From assembly GCF_900114765.1 (NCBI RefSeq), contig NZ_FOUD01000016.1:1-64000 (forward strand): DNA of 64,000 nucleotides. The letters are read 5' to 3'. The position numbers and the translations under genes were made by a program. The notes beneath the pieces were generated by a model. The model worked only from the letters and a program-made list of their open reading frames with translations, did not search any database and was not told where the DNA came from. Shown here piece by piece: positions 1-8,266 of the stretch. Within the stretch, counting starts at the first letter, position 1; every line of letters starts with the position of its first letter. This stretch comes from Halopseudomonas pachastrellae. GTDB lineage: Bacteria > Pseudomonadota > Gammaproteobacteria > Pseudomonadales > Pseudomonadaceae.

Positions 1-1
1 G

Positions 2-286
2 GAGCGGGTTAACCAGAATCGTCTTACCCCTGAAGGCAAGCGCATCTATGCCAGGCGCAAGGAAACCGTCGAGCGCAGCTTTGCGGACGCCAAGGAGCTG
101 CACGGGCACCGTTATGCCCGATTCCGTGGGCTGCGCAAGGTAATGAAACAGTGCCTGCTGGCAGCCGCCTGCCAAAACATGAAGAAGATTGCCCGCCTGC
201 TGGCGATGCTTTTACGCCTGCAATCCGGGATAAGAAGCGGCACTTGCCTGCCAGGCTGGAAATGGAGCTGCTCGGACGGTTTTTAG
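2..286 (+). mobile_element. IS1182-family transposase, C-terminal part (5' end outside window)
   Basis: The frame is open from base 2 to a TAG at 284-286, giving 94 residues. The reading ERSFADAKELHGHRYARFRG followed by a ...CLLAAACQNMKKIARLL... stretch matches the conserved C-terminal end of IS1182-type DDE transposases, including the Glu-Arg pair of the catalytic region. Only the tail is visible because the window cuts the gene, so intactness cannot be judged. The last 30 or so residues (tryptophan- and cysteine-rich) look less conserved. A hairpin terminator for this strand follows at 384-406. No terminal inverted repeat could be assigned between 287 and 340. The neighbouring doxX is itself broken, so this edge appears to have been reshaped by mobile DNA. 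Confidence 0.8.
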
Positions 287-339
287 CGGTTAGCAGGCTA
301 AATTACCCGACACCTGCAAAATCATCACAAACACCCCAG

Positions 340-369
340 AAAAACGAAACCCCGCGAAAACACGGGGTT
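340..369 (-). terminator. Rho-independent terminator for the pykA-doxX side
   Basis: The arms AACCCCG (348-354) and CGGGGTT (363-369) enclose an 8-base loop. On the minus strand the stem is followed by TTTCGTTTTT. This fits termination of transcripts coming leftward from pykA and the doxX remnant. Confidence 0.65.
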
Positions 370-383
370 CGTCAGCAGTCTGA

Positions 384-406
384 GCCCCGCCGAGCGGGGC
401 TTTTTT
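384..406 (+). terminator. Rho-independent terminator after the transposase
   Basis: GCCCCGC (384-390) and GCGGGGC (394-400) form a perfect 7-bp stem with a 3-base loop, followed by six T residues on the plus strand. It sits tail to tail with the minus-strand terminator at 340-369. Confidence 0.75.
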
Positions 407-415
407 GTGGTTGCT

Positions 416-1073
416 TCACAGCCCTTGCAGACGGCGGTTGAACCAGTAGTCAACACTCACCCAACGCCCACCGCCGGTAAAGAACAGGCTCAGCAGCAGT
501 ACGAAGTAGGTGATGGCGAACTCGATGCCGTTGTTGAGGATGACCAGGCGGCCGCTGCTGGTCAGCCAGTCGTAGTTGCCGTGCTCCTGCAGCAGTGCCT
601 TGGCTCGTGCGAGCTTTTCGGCGGAGGCGGCGACGCGGTCGTTGGCAAAGAGCGAGCTGGGGTCTGCAATGGCTGACCAGCCGTAGGGCCAGTGCACGGT
701 AAAAGCGGCTACCAGCATGGTGATCATCAGCGGAATGCTGATCCAGCGGGTCGCAAAGCCGATTAGAAGTAGTACGGCGCCTATGACTTCGGTGAGGGTG
801 GCCAGCCAGGCCAGCAACTCGGGAAACGGCAGGCCGAGGCCCTGTTCAAACCAGCTGACGGTCGAATCGATATGGGCCATTTTTCGGCCATGCCGCGTTG
901 TCGGTCGCTTATGTGGAATAACCACACTGCGCTTGCTCCGCCTTGCCTGGCCGAAAAATGGCCTCCGGCAGACGGGTGAACGAAACGCCAACAGACCCTT
1001 GCAGCGGGGCGATAAAGTCGAGGGTTTGGGTGCGGTCCAGCAGGCGCTGGGCCGGCAGCAGGGTAGAAAGCAT
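416..1073 (-). pseudogene. DoxX-family membrane protein gene disrupted by a palindromic element
   Basis: Reading the minus strand from an ATG at 1073 gives a typical DoxX N terminus (MLSTLLPAQRLLDRTQTLDF). The frame then runs into unrelated sequence and a TAA inside the inserted element, at about 911. The rest of the protein resumes in another frame from ATG 880: MAHIDSTVSWFEQGLGLPFP, then the hydrophobic DoxX helices, ending at 416. The first transmembrane region of a normal DoxX protein (about 20-25 residues between the two parts) is replaced by foreign sequence. DoxX proteins are small four-helix inner-membrane proteins with poorly defined redox-related roles. A truncated 154-residue product from ATG 880 is conceivable but would lack helix 1. 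The gene lies 50 bp after pykA on the same strand. Confidence 0.72.
875..963. repeat. Palindromic insertion-like element inside doxX
   Basis: Perfect 16-bp inverted repeats, GGCCATTTTTCGGCCA (875-890) and TGGCCGAAAAATGGCC (948-963), bound an 89-bp segment. An inner hairpin TGTGG-AATAA-CCACA lies at 912-926. The doxX reading frame is interrupted exactly here. The foreign stretch may extend right to about 1008, where the DoxX-like reading stops. No target-site duplication was recognised. The architecture resembles REP/MITE-type non-coding elements; family assignment is not possible from this window. Confidence 0.65.
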
Positions 1074-1125
1074 GGCATCGGGTCCTTGGTGGTGACCACC
1101 AGAAGACGCCGATGCCAGCCGGTTG

Positions 1126-2577
1126 TTACACCAGCTCTTCGCCTACGTGCAGCAGCTTCATGGAGTTGGTGCCGCCACGGGAGTTGTAGACATCGCCCTT
1201 GGTCAGAATGACCCAGTCACCGGGCTGCACATGACCTGCCGCCAGCAGTCGGTTGACCGCTTGCTGGTTGATCTCGCTGGAGGGCAGTTCAGCCGGGTTG
1301 AACGGGATGGCCTGCACACCGCGCATCAGTGAAACCCGGCCCAGGGTCTGGGCGTTGGGTGACAGCGCAAATATCGGCAGGTGCGAGCGGATGCGCGACA
1401 TGATCAGCGGGGTGTAGCCGCTCTCGGTCAGGGTGATGATCGCAGTTACGCCCGGGAAGTGGTTACCGGCATACATGGCGGCCAGTGCCACGGTTTCATC
1501 ACAGCGCTCGAAGGTCTGGTACAGGCGGTGGCCGGATTTTTTGCTGACCGGCTGCTTTTCTGCACCAATGCAGACGCGGCTCATGGCACGAACAGCCTCA
1601 ACCGGATAGTCGCCGGCGGCGCTTTCGGCCGAAAGCATGACCGCATCGGTGTAGTCCAGCGCGGCGTTGGCAACGTCGGATACCTCGGCGCGGGTCGGCA
1701 TGGGGCTGGTGATCATCGACTCCATCATCTGGGTGGCGGTGATCACGACCTTGTTCTGCTTGCGGGCGCGGCTGATGATGTGCTTTTGAATGCCGACCAG
1801 CTCGGCGTCGCCAATTTCTACACCCAGGTCGCCACGGGCAACCATGACGGCATCGCTCGCCTGGATCAGGCCGTCGAGGGCTTCGTCATCGGCAACCGCT
1901 TCGGCGCGTTCGATCTTGGCTACCAGCCAGGCGTCGGACTCGGCATCACGCAGCAGCTTACGCGCCAGTTCCATGTCGGCGGCATCACGCGGGAAGGAAA
2001 CCGCGACATATTCCATCTGCAGCTCGGCCGCGAGGTTGATATCGGCGCGGTCCTTGTCGGTCAGCGCAGCGGCAGACAGGCCGCCACCGCGGCGGTTGAT
2101 GCCCTTGTTGTTGGACAGCGGGCCGCCGGTGGTGACGCGGCAGCGCACTTCGTCGCGACCGACACTCTCAACCTGCAGTACCACGCGGCCGTCATCGAGC
2201 AGCAGCTCGTCGCCGGCGCGGCAGTCCTTGACCAGGTCCGGATAGTCCAGGCCCACGATGTCCTGATTGCCGTCTTCCAGCCCGTGGCTGGTGGACAGGC
2301 GGAAGTGATCGCCAACCTCAAGTGAAATGGGGCCATCGGCAAAGCGCCCGATGCGAATCTTGGGGCCTTGCAGGTCGCCCAGCAAGGCAACGTGCTGACC
2401 GTTCTCGGCGGCAATCTCGCGGACCAGGCGGGCGCGCTGGCGGTGCTCGTCGGCACTGCCATGGGAGAAGTTCAGTCGTGCCACGTTCATGCCCGCGTTA
2501 ATCAGCTCGGCGATACGTTCCGGGCTGCTGCTGGCGGGGCCGAGAGTGGCAACGATCTTGGTGCGGCGCAGTGACAT
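1126..2577 (-). CDS. pykA: Pyruvate kinase (PykA type)
   Basis: A 483-residue protein, the usual length for Pseudomonas PykA. It converts phosphoenolpyruvate and ADP to pyruvate and ATP in the cytoplasm. The N terminus SLRRTKIVATLGPASSSPER and the substrate loop NFSHG are typical. The active-site lysine motif LVAKIERAEA, the MVARGDLGVEI loop and the ATQMMESM segment are all present. Much longer upstream reading is open, but ATG 2577 is preceded by AAGGA and gives the family-typical start. The gene is divergent from edd with a 94-bp intergenic region, linking the last glycolytic step to the Entner-Doudoroff genes. No HexR-like palindrome was found between them. Confidence 0.95.
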   Translation of the reverse strand: MSLRRTKIVATLGPASSSPERIAELINAGMNVARLNFSHGSADEHRQRARLVREIAAENGQHVALLGDLQGPKIRIGRFADGPISLEVGDHFRLSTSHGLEDGNQDIVGLDYPDLVKDCRAGDELLLDDGRVVLQVESVGRDEVRCRVTTGGPLSNNKGINRRGGGLSAAALTDKDRADINLAAELQMEYVAVSFPRDAADMELARKLLRDAESDAWLVAKIERAEAVADDEALDGLIQASDAVMVARGDLGVEIGDAELVGIQKHIISRARKQNKVVITATQMMESMITSPMPTRAEVSDVANAALDYTDAVMLSAESAAGDYPVEAVRAMSRVCIGAEKQPVSKKSGHRLYQTFERCDETVALAAMYAGNHFPGVTAIITLTESGYTPLIMSRIRSHLPIFALSPNAQTLGRVSLMRGVQAIPFNPAELPSSEINQQAVNRLLAAGHVQPGDWVILTKGDVYNSRGGTNSMKLLHVGEELV

Positions 2578-2671
2578 GCAATGGTCCTTGTGCGGTGGGT
2601 TTTTGCTGCGCCATACAATAGACCATAATGCCGCTAGACGGGTAGGTTGACGGCGAATTGGAGTGGTAGCG

Positions 2672-4486
2672 ATGCACCCCGAAGTAGTAGCGGTTACAGA
2701 ACGGTTGCGCGAGCGCAGTCGCGTGTCCAGGGCTGCGTATCTGGTGCAGATGGCGCAGGCCCCAGCGGGGCGCAGCGGGCTGTCTTGCGGCAACCTGGCG
2801 CACGGCATGGCGGCGTGCTCGGCGCAGGACAAGGCCCGCATCCGGATGATTGATGAGGTCAACATCGGCATGGTCAGCGCCTACAACGACATGTTGTCGG
2901 CCCACCAACCCTACGAGCGTTACCCGCAATTGTTGCGTGATTACCTGCGCAGCATCGGCGCGACTGGCCAGGTGGCGGGCGGCGTGCCGGCCATGTGTGA
3001 CGGGGTGACCCAGGGTGAACCCGGAATGGAGCTGTCATTGGCCAGCCGCGATGTGATCGCCATGGGCACGGCAGTGGCGCTGTCGCACAACATGTTCAAT
3101 GGCGTGTTGTGCTTTGGTATTTGCGACAAGATTGTGCCGGGGCTGCTGCTTGGTGCGCTGCGCTTTGGTCATTTGCCGGTCGTCTTTGTGCCGTCCGGCC
3201 CCATGCCCAGTGGCCTGCCGAATAGCGAGAAGGTTCGGGTACGGCAACTGTACGCCGAGGGTAAGGTGGACCGCGAGCAACTGCTGGCTGCAGAAAGCGC
3301 GTCCTACCACAGCCCCGGCACCTGTACTTTCTACGGCACCGCCAATACCAACCAGATGCTGCTCGAAGCCATGGGCCTGCAGCTGCCCGGTGCGTCTTTT
3401 GTTGCCCCGGATACGCCGTTGCGTGACGCGCTGAGCCGGGCCGCAGCCAAGGCTGCGGTCACGCTGGCGCGGGCCGGGGAGGGCAGCCTGAGCCAGGTGC
3501 TGGATGAGCGTGCGCTGATCAATGCCGTGGTCATGCTGCTGGCCACCGGTGGCTCGACCAACCTGACATTGCACCTGGTTGCCATCGGTCAGGCGGCCGG
3601 GCTGCAACTGCGTTGGGAGGACATGGCGGATCTGTCGCGGGTGGTGCCGACGCTGGCGCACATCTATCCCAGCGGCAAGGCAGACATCAACCAGTTTCAG
3701 GCGGCGGGCGGGACTGCCTGGCTGTTCCGGGAGCTATTGACGGCGGGCCTGCTGCACGAGGATGTGCAAACCGTCGCCGGTGCCGGCTTGTCGCGCTACT
3801 GCCAGGAACCCTATCTGCACAATGGCGAGCTTGCCTGGCGTGATGGTCCGCAGGCCAGCCTGGACAGCGACGTACTGCGCCCGGTCAGCGCGCCCTTTGC
3901 CGCCGATGGCGGCTTGCGCATGCTTGACGGCGAGCTGGGCCGCGGCGTGGTGAAGGTGTCTGCGGTGGCGCCGGAGCATCGGCAGGTGACCGCGCCCTGT
4001 CGCGTATTTGATAGCCAGGAAGACTTTGTAGCTGCTTTTCAGGCTGGTGAGCTGGCGCGGGACCTGGTGGCCGTGGTGCGATTTCAGGGGCCGGCAGCCA
4101 ACGGCATGCCCGAACTGCATCGTTTGATGCCTTACCTCGGCGCCCTGCAGGACAAGGGCCACCGTGTGGCTCTGGTGACAGACGGCCGCCTGTCCGGTGC
4201 TTCGGGCAAGGTACCTGCGGCTATTCACTTGTGCCCCGAGGCATTGCAGGGCGGAGCGATCTCGCGGCTGCAAGACGGTGATGTGCTCAGCCTGGATGCT
4301 GACGCCGGTACGCTGCAGGTGCAGGTCGAGGGCTCTGACTGGCAGCAGCGCGAGCAGGCTGCCTGCCCGCAGACGGTGCGCCGGGGCTGGGGTCGTGAGC
4401 TGTTTGCGTTCATGCGCGCCCAAGCCAGCTCGGCCGAGCTGGGGGGCTGCGTGTTCACTGCCGGGCTGCACGAGGCTGACCAGTGA
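2672..4486 (+). CDS. edd: 6-phosphogluconate dehydratase
   Basis: A 604-residue enzyme that dehydrates 6-phosphogluconate to 2-keto-3-deoxy-6-phosphogluconate, the first committed Entner-Doudoroff step. Cluster-binding and catalytic signatures of the IlvD/Edd family are seen: [49 protein letters not shown], and the C-terminal [15 protein letters not shown]. Start [12 protein letters not shown] (2672) matches known Edd N termini; a GTG three codons earlier is less likely. The stop overlaps the GTG start of pgl by 4 nt, so edd, pgl and eda should be cotranscribed. No zwf, glk or hexR is next to it, unlike the usual Pseudomonas clusters. Confidence 0.95.
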   Translation: MHPEVVAVTERLRERSRVSRAAYLVQMAQAPAGRSGLSCGNLAHGMAACSAQDKARIRMIDEVNIGMVSAYNDMLSAHQPYERYPQLLRDYLRSIGATGQVAGGVPAMCDGVTQGEPGMELSLASRDVIAMGTAVALSHNMFNGVLCFGICDKIVPGLLLGALRFGHLPVVFVPSGPMPSGLPNSEKVRVRQLYAEGKVDREQLLAAESASYHSPGTCTFYGTANTNQMLLEAMGLQLPGASFVAPDTPLRDALSRAAAKAAVTLARAGEGSLSQVLDERALINAVVMLLATGGSTNLTLHLVAIGQAAGLQLRWEDMADLSRVVPTLAHIYPSGKADINQFQAAGGTAWLFRELLTAGLLHEDVQTVAGAGLSRYCQEPYLHNGELAWRDGPQASLDSDVLRPVSAPFAADGGLRMLDGELGRGVVKVSAVAPEHRQVTAPCRVFDSQEDFVAAFQAGELARDLVAVVRFQGPAANGMPELHRLMPYLGALQDKGHRVALVTDGRLSGASGKVPAAIHLCPEALQGGAISRLQDGDVLSLDADAGTLQVQVEGSDWQQREQAACPQTVRRGWGRELFAFMRAQASSAELGGCVFTAGLHEADQ

Positions 4487-5199
4487 ACCGGTCATGGCAG
4501 GCAGTGTTGCGGGAGCGTGGCGTCGCCTGGGTAGAAACCGCCTCGCCGGCCGCGCATGCACAAGGCTTGGCCGAGACGGTGGCGGCGGCCCTGCGCGAGG
4601 CGCTGGCGTCGCGCGGCGAGGCGCGCCTGGCGTTGTCGGGCGGGCGCAGTCCTATTCCGTTTTTGCAGGCGCTGGCATGCCACGTGCTTGACTGGGAGCA
4701 GGTAAAACTCACCCTGGTCGATGAGCGCTGGGTGAGCAGTGATCAGCCTGAGAGCAACGAGCGGCTGTTGCGCCGCCATCTGCAGCCGGTCTTTGATCGG
4801 TTGCACTGGCAGCCACTGTATCAGGGCGCAAGTCCTGCGCAGGATGCAGTTACGGCGGGCGCCGCACTGCTCAAGTGGCAGCCGCTGGATGTTGTGGTGC
4901 TGGGCATGGGGCTGGATGGCCACACTGCCTCGCTGTTTCCCGGTCAGCCGCAGGTAAGTCAATGGCTGCAGCCTGGCGCCGGCGCGCTGTGCGCGGCCAC
5001 GCTGGCGGCGGATGCGTCGCCAAGGTTGACGCTGACCGGTCGTGCGTTACACTCCGCGCGCCGCCAGCTACTGGCGATCAGCGGCGAGCAAAAATTGCAG
5101 GTGTTGATCGGGGCGCTGGAGCGCGCTCCGGCGGATTGCCCGATAGCGGCGTTTTTGCGCGCGCCGCTGGAGATTCACTATTGCCCGGACCAAGCTTGA
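4483..5199 (+). CDS. pgl: 6-phosphogluconolactonase
   Basis: A 238-residue protein of the Sol/DevB family, which hydrolyses 6-phosphogluconolactone to 6-phosphogluconate. Visible family motifs are LALSGGRSPIPF near residue 47, TLVDERWV and GMGLDGHTASLFPG. The start is a GTG at 4483 within the edd stop (GTGA overlap), indicating translational coupling. In most pseudomonads pgl follows zwf; here it follows edd and is followed 8 nt later by eda. The middle gene of the operon therefore makes the substrate of the first. Confidence 0.93.
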   Translation: MNRSWQAVLRERGVAWVETASPAAHAQGLAETVAAALREALASRGEARLALSGGRSPIPFLQALACHVLDWEQVKLTLVDERWVSSDQPESNERLLRRHLQPVFDRLHWQPLYQGASPAQDAVTAGAALLKWQPLDVVVLGMGLDGHTASLFPGQPQVSQWLQPGAGALCAATLAADASPRLTLTGRALHSARRQLLAISGEQKLQVLIGALERAPADCPIAAFLRAPLEIHYCPDQA

Positions 5200-5207
5200 G
5201 GACACTG

Positions 5208-5849
5208 ATGTCGCTGCCTGAAAAGACTCGCCTGCTTGATAGCCTGTTTGCAGACTGCCGCCTATTGCCGCTGCTCAATATTGAGCGCCTGGCAGATGTG
5301 CTGCCGCTGGCCGATGCCCTCAGCGCCGGCGGCGTGACGACGCTGGAAATTACCCTGCGTACGCCCCTGGGGATAGACGCTATTGCGCTGCTGCGCGCCG
5401 AGCGCCCGGCACTGACAATCGGCGCCGGCACGGTGCTGGATGCAAGCCAGTTCGCTGCGGTGCAGGCTGCAGGCGCAGCATTTGTGGTCACGCCTGGCTG
5501 CACCGAGGAACTATTGGAAGCGGGCCGCGATGGCCTGATTCCCCTGCTGCCGGGCATCGCAACCGCATCCGAGCTGATGCAGGGTTATCGCCTGGGTTAC
5601 CGGCGCTTCAAGCTGTTCCCCGCAGAAATTGCCGGTGGTGTTGGCCTTATCAAAGCCTTTGCCGGCCCGTTCCGGGACGCCGCGTTTTGCCCCACCGGTG
5701 GGGTGACGGCAGACAACCTGGGGGCCTATCTGGCCCAGCCGAATGTGATGGCGGTAGGCGGCAGCTGGATTGCGCCGCCGCAGCTGATTGCCGCAGAGCG
5801 CTGGCAGGACATTACCGCACTGGCCAAGGCCGCGGTGGCCGCCGGGTAA
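5208..5849 (+). CDS. eda: KDPG/KHG aldolase
   Basis: A 213-residue class I aldolase that cleaves 2-keto-3-deoxy-6-phosphogluconate to pyruvate and glyceraldehyde 3-phosphate, closing the Entner-Doudoroff route. The catalytic glutamate is in TTLEITLRTP, the glycine-rich phosphate loop in TIGAGTV, and the Schiff-base lysine in RRFKLFPAE. FVVTPGC and FCPTGGV are also conserved. Start ATG 5208 follows GAGGA with correct spacing. A longer reading upstream overlaps pgl and is rejected. A GC-rich hairpin at 5851-5870 follows the stop. Confidence 0.95.
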   Translation: MSLPEKTRLLDSLFADCRLLPLLNIERLADVLPLADALSAGGVTTLEITLRTPLGIDAIALLRAERPALTIGAGTVLDASQFAAVQAAGAAFVVTPGCTEELLEAGRDGLIPLLPGIATASELMQGYRLGYRRFKLFPAEIAGGVGLIKAFAGPFRDAAFCPTGGVTADNLGAYLAQPNVMAVGGSWIAPPQLIAAERWQDITALAKAAVAAG

Positions 5850-5850
5850 C

Positions 5851-5870
5851 GCGCCGACGGATGTCGGCGC
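5851..5870. terminator. Hairpin between convergent eda and the Usp gene
   Basis: GCGCCGAC (5851-5858) and GTCGGCGC (5863-5870) form a perfect 8-bp stem with a GGAT loop. There is no good T run on either side, so it may be a weak or bidirectional terminator, or only a barrier. Confidence 0.45.
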
Positions 5871-5879
5871 GGTCTTGCC

Positions 5880-6812
5880 TTACGGCTTGCTAGGGTCGAC
5901 GAACCCGTCGGGCTTGAGAATCAGCAGATCACAGGGCGTCGCGTCGATCAGGCGCTCGGCGGTATGGCCGATCAGCGCGCTTTCCAGACGCGAGCGCGAT
6001 ACGGCGCCCATGATCAGCAGATCAATCTTCTGCTCCTCGACAAAGCCCGGCAGTGCTTCTTCCGGGTCTCCCTCAAGCAGGTGCGTTGCAGCCCCATCGG
6101 CAGGTGAGCGCGCGAGCAACTGACTGAACGCAGTGGCGTGATGCTGCTTCACATCCTTGGCGTAGCCTTCGTAGTCGGCAATGACACTGGCATCGAACAC
6201 CATGGTGCGTGGCAGCGGTGTGTAGCAGTGGGCCAGATGCAGCTGCGCGTTGAGCTGCTGGCCAAGCTCATGGCCACAGGCGATCAGCTTGTTGTCCAGC
6301 GCTGCCGGCTTGTCGGCGCTGTGCAGCGGATCGACACTGGCGCACAGCTGCTTCAGCGGGTTTTCGCCATGCTTGACCAGCCACAGTGGCACTTCACAGT
6401 AACGAATCAGCTGCCAGTCTGCAGCGCTCAGCAGCAGGCGCTTGAGCGGATTACGCTGGTGGGTGGTTTTCAGCACCAGATCCGGCTTGCGCGCCTGTAC
6501 CTCGCGCAGCACGTGGCGGTCCAGGCGCTTGCCCCAGACGGCGGTGGTCTCGACCTGGACACCCTGCGAGCGCAGCGGCGCCGCCAGCTTTTCCAGATAG
6601 GCGGTGTGATGCTCAAGCAGCGACTGGCGCGCTTTTTCCAGCGAGTGCGACTCGAACAGCATGCCGCCATCCAGCGCCGGGATGTAGTCGCAGATCATCA
6701 GGCTGAGGCTGGCCTGTCCATAATGCTCAAGCAGTTGTGTTGCGCGCTCCAGGGCGGGCTGCTGCTCCTCGCGGGAAGCGTCGATGACGACCAGAATGTG
6801 GCGAATATCCAT
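5880..6812 (-). CDS. Tandem-domain universal stress protein (UspE-like)
   Basis: A 310-residue cytoplasmic protein with two Usp folds in series: residues about 1-140 (start MDIRHILVVIDAS) and about 160-300 (ending LIMGAVSRSRLESALIGHTA, then LLILKP). The length and two-domain layout match UspE. The second domain keeps the G-x2-G-x9-G(S/T)-like nucleotide-binding region only partly (MGAVSRSRLESALIG). Pseudomonas tandem Usp proteins support survival without oxygen. A symmetric TGAC-N4-GTCA sequence about 70 bp upstream (6885-6896) could be a degenerate ANR box. The start was chosen by homology; 24 extra upstream codons are open but atypical. Confidence 0.88.
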   Translation of the reverse strand: MDIRHILVVIDASREEQQPALERATQLLEHYGQASLSLMICDYIPALDGGMLFESHSLEKARQSLLEHHTAYLEKLAAPLRSQGVQVETTAVWGKRLDRHVLREVQARKPDLVLKTTHQRNPLKRLLLSAADWQLIRYCEVPLWLVKHGENPLKQLCASVDPLHSADKPAALDNKLIACGHELGQQLNAQLHLAHCYTPLPRTMVFDASVIADYEGYAKDVKQHHATAFSQLLARSPADGAATHLLEGDPEEALPGFVEEQKIDLLIMGAVSRSRLESALIGHTAERLIDATPCDLLILKPDGFVDPSKP

Positions 6813-6884
6813 ACAGCTGACTCCTGTTGTCCAAGGCTCTGGTTCGGGAATGTCCAGCCTAGCGAAGCCTGCCGGGTTTTGCAC

Positions 6885-6896
6885 TGACCTGGGTCA
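6885..6896. promoter_or_regulatory. Possible degenerate ANR/FNR-type palindrome
   Basis: TGAC (6885-6888), four bases, then GTCA (6893-6896): the core spacing of an ANR site (TTGAT-N4-ATCAA) but with mismatched outer and inner positions. It lies between the divergent Usp and lipoprotein genes. The assignment rests mainly on the known ANR control of Pseudomonas usp genes. Confidence 0.3.
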
Positions 6897-6958
6897 TCGC
6901 ATGTGTCACTGCAGAACAGAGCGCAGCTGCCGATACAGGGCCATTAGCGGAGGTAAAT

Positions 6959-7333
6959 ATGAACAGATTCTGGCTCTATCCGGCGTTGGCTGCGCTGCTC
7001 AGCGGGTGCGCCTCCTCGGCCTACAATAAACACCTTGATGAAGCCTACAAGGCCTATGCCGAGGGTGACTGCAGCCGGGTGATCAGCGAGCTCTCGCGCA
7101 CCGAGCGCGGGATTCGAAGCAGGCCCTATCTGCAGCCGGAAGTCTCGCTGCTGCGTGGCCAGTGTCTGGAGCGGCAGTCGCTCTATCTGGATGCCATTCA
7201 GATTTATCGCTTTATGCTCGACAGCTATCCCTCAAGCGAATACAGCTACCGCGCGGCGGCGCGGCTGGAAACCTTGCGGCAACTGGGGCACTACGATCCG
7301 GCCCGGCCAGTGCCGCCGCGCGCAGAGGATTGA
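6959..7333 (+). CDS. Small TPR-like lipoprotein
   Basis: A 124-residue protein with a lipoprotein signal (MNRFWLYPALAALLSGCASS, lipidated Cys17). Its mature part resembles one or two tetratricopeptide helices: HLDEAYKAYAEGDCSRVISEL, then LLRGQCLERQSLYLDAIQIY. It is probably anchored in the envelope. Function is unknown; TPR lipoproteins of this size often act as assembly partners. It is 68 bp upstream of the DUF4124 and PilZ genes on the same strand, so it may share their transcript. An in-frame ATG with a GGAGG-like RBS supports the start. Confidence 0.7.
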   Translation: MNRFWLYPALAALLSGCASSAYNKHLDEAYKAYAEGDCSRVISELSRTERGIRSRPYLQPEVSLLRGQCLERQSLYLDAIQIYRFMLDSYPSSEYSYRAAARLETLRQLGHYDPARPVPPRAED

Positions 7334-7401
7334 GCGCTTGGCTGGATAGTGGCCGTCCGCTATGCTCAGAGGCCTGTTCGTCCTATCGGGGTTAGCCCAC
7401 C

Positions 7402-7824
7402 ATGCGCATCCTGCTGCTATTGGCCTGTTGTGGCCTCAGCCTGCCTCTGCAGGCCGAGATCTACCGCTGGGTAGATGCCAACGGGCAGGTGCACTTTGGC
7501 GAGCGGCCGCGTCCGGGTGCTGAAACGGTCGAGGTCCGTCCGCAGGTGATCGAGCGCGACCAGCGCATGCGAGACGGTGAGGCCGACATGCAGCGATTGT
7601 ATGAAGTACGTACCGCCGAGCGCGAGCAACGCAATGCGCAGCTGGCTGAGCGCAGGCGTCAGCAGAATGCGCGCTGCCAGCAACTGCAACAGCGTCTGGC
7701 TGACTTCCAGCGTCGCACCTACTGGTATGAGGAAGATGCGCAGGGCAGGCAGGTAGAGGTCAGTCCGGCGCGCGTGCGTGAGGCCGAGGCGGCGGTTCGC
7801 CAACAAATAGCGGAGCAATGCTGA
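7402..7824 (+). CDS. DUF4124-domain exported protein
   Basis: A 140-residue protein with an N-terminal signal peptide (MRILLLLACCGLSLPLQA), followed directly by the DUF4124 motif EIYRWVDANGQVHFGERP. The rest is a charged, Glu/Gln/Arg-rich helical stretch (about residues 55-110) likely to be coiled coil, then a conserved-looking YWYEEDAQGRQVEVSP. DUF4124 proteins are common in Pseudomonas and are predicted periplasmic; their role is unknown. The stop is one base before the ATG of the PilZ gene, so the two are probably coupled. Confidence 0.78.
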   Translation: MRILLLLACCGLSLPLQAEIYRWVDANGQVHFGERPRPGAETVEVRPQVIERDQRMRDGEADMQRLYEVRTAEREQRNAQLAERRRQQNARCQQLQQRLADFQRRTYWYEEDAQGRQVEVSPARVREAEAAVRQQIAEQC

Positions 7825-7825
7825 C

Positions 7826-8221
7826 ATGCACCTGCTACCCGACTCAGGCCCGGTGCCCGCACCTGAGCAGCGGCGGATACCGCGACATCAATTAACCGCC
7901 TATCTGGCGGTCTATAACAGCCTGACCGGCCGCCCCTTCGGCTATATCGGCAACCTGTCTTCCCACGGAATCATGCTGCTCTGCGCGATGCCGGTCATGC
8001 TCAATGAGGAATACCACCTGGAGCTGCATCTGCCCGAGTTGAGCGCCAAGGACTACCCGCGCTGTATTCGTTTCAAGGCGCGCAGTCGCTGGTGCCGGGC
8101 CGATGTTACGCCCGGTCATTACGACTGCGGTTTCAGTATCAGCCACAATCGTGAAGCCTTCGCCGGCCTCACCACCGCCTTGCAGCGCTACTTCACGTTC
8201 GGCGACTTTGCCGGTGCCTGA
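7826..8221 (+). CDS. PilZ-domain c-di-GMP-binding protein
   Basis: A 131-residue single-domain protein. The two c-di-GMP contact motifs are visible: an arginine-rich QRRIPRHQL near residue 15 (RxxxR) and GNLSSHGIML near residue 40 ((D/N)xSxxG). The domain continues through EYHLELHLP and FKARSRWCR. It should act as a cytoplasmic c-di-GMP receptor, but its target cannot be read from the sequence. It is one of four c-di-GMP-related genes in this part of the window, with the HD-GYP gene at 12.2 kb and the EAL genes at 27.0 and 30.6 kb. Confidence 0.85.
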   Translation: MHLLPDSGPVPAPEQRRIPRHQLTAYLAVYNSLTGRPFGYIGNLSSHGIMLLCAMPVMLNEEYHLELHLPELSAKDYPRCIRFKARSRWCRADVTPGHYDCGFSISHNREAFAGLTTALQRYFTFGDFAGA

Positions 8222-8266
8222 GGCGCTCAGGTACGTTACCCTGCCGCTTTGCCTGCAGGGGGAGAT

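Noticed and set aside
2578-2671. HexR operator between pykA and edd
   Set aside because: No TTGT-N7/8-ACAA palindrome could be found on either strand.
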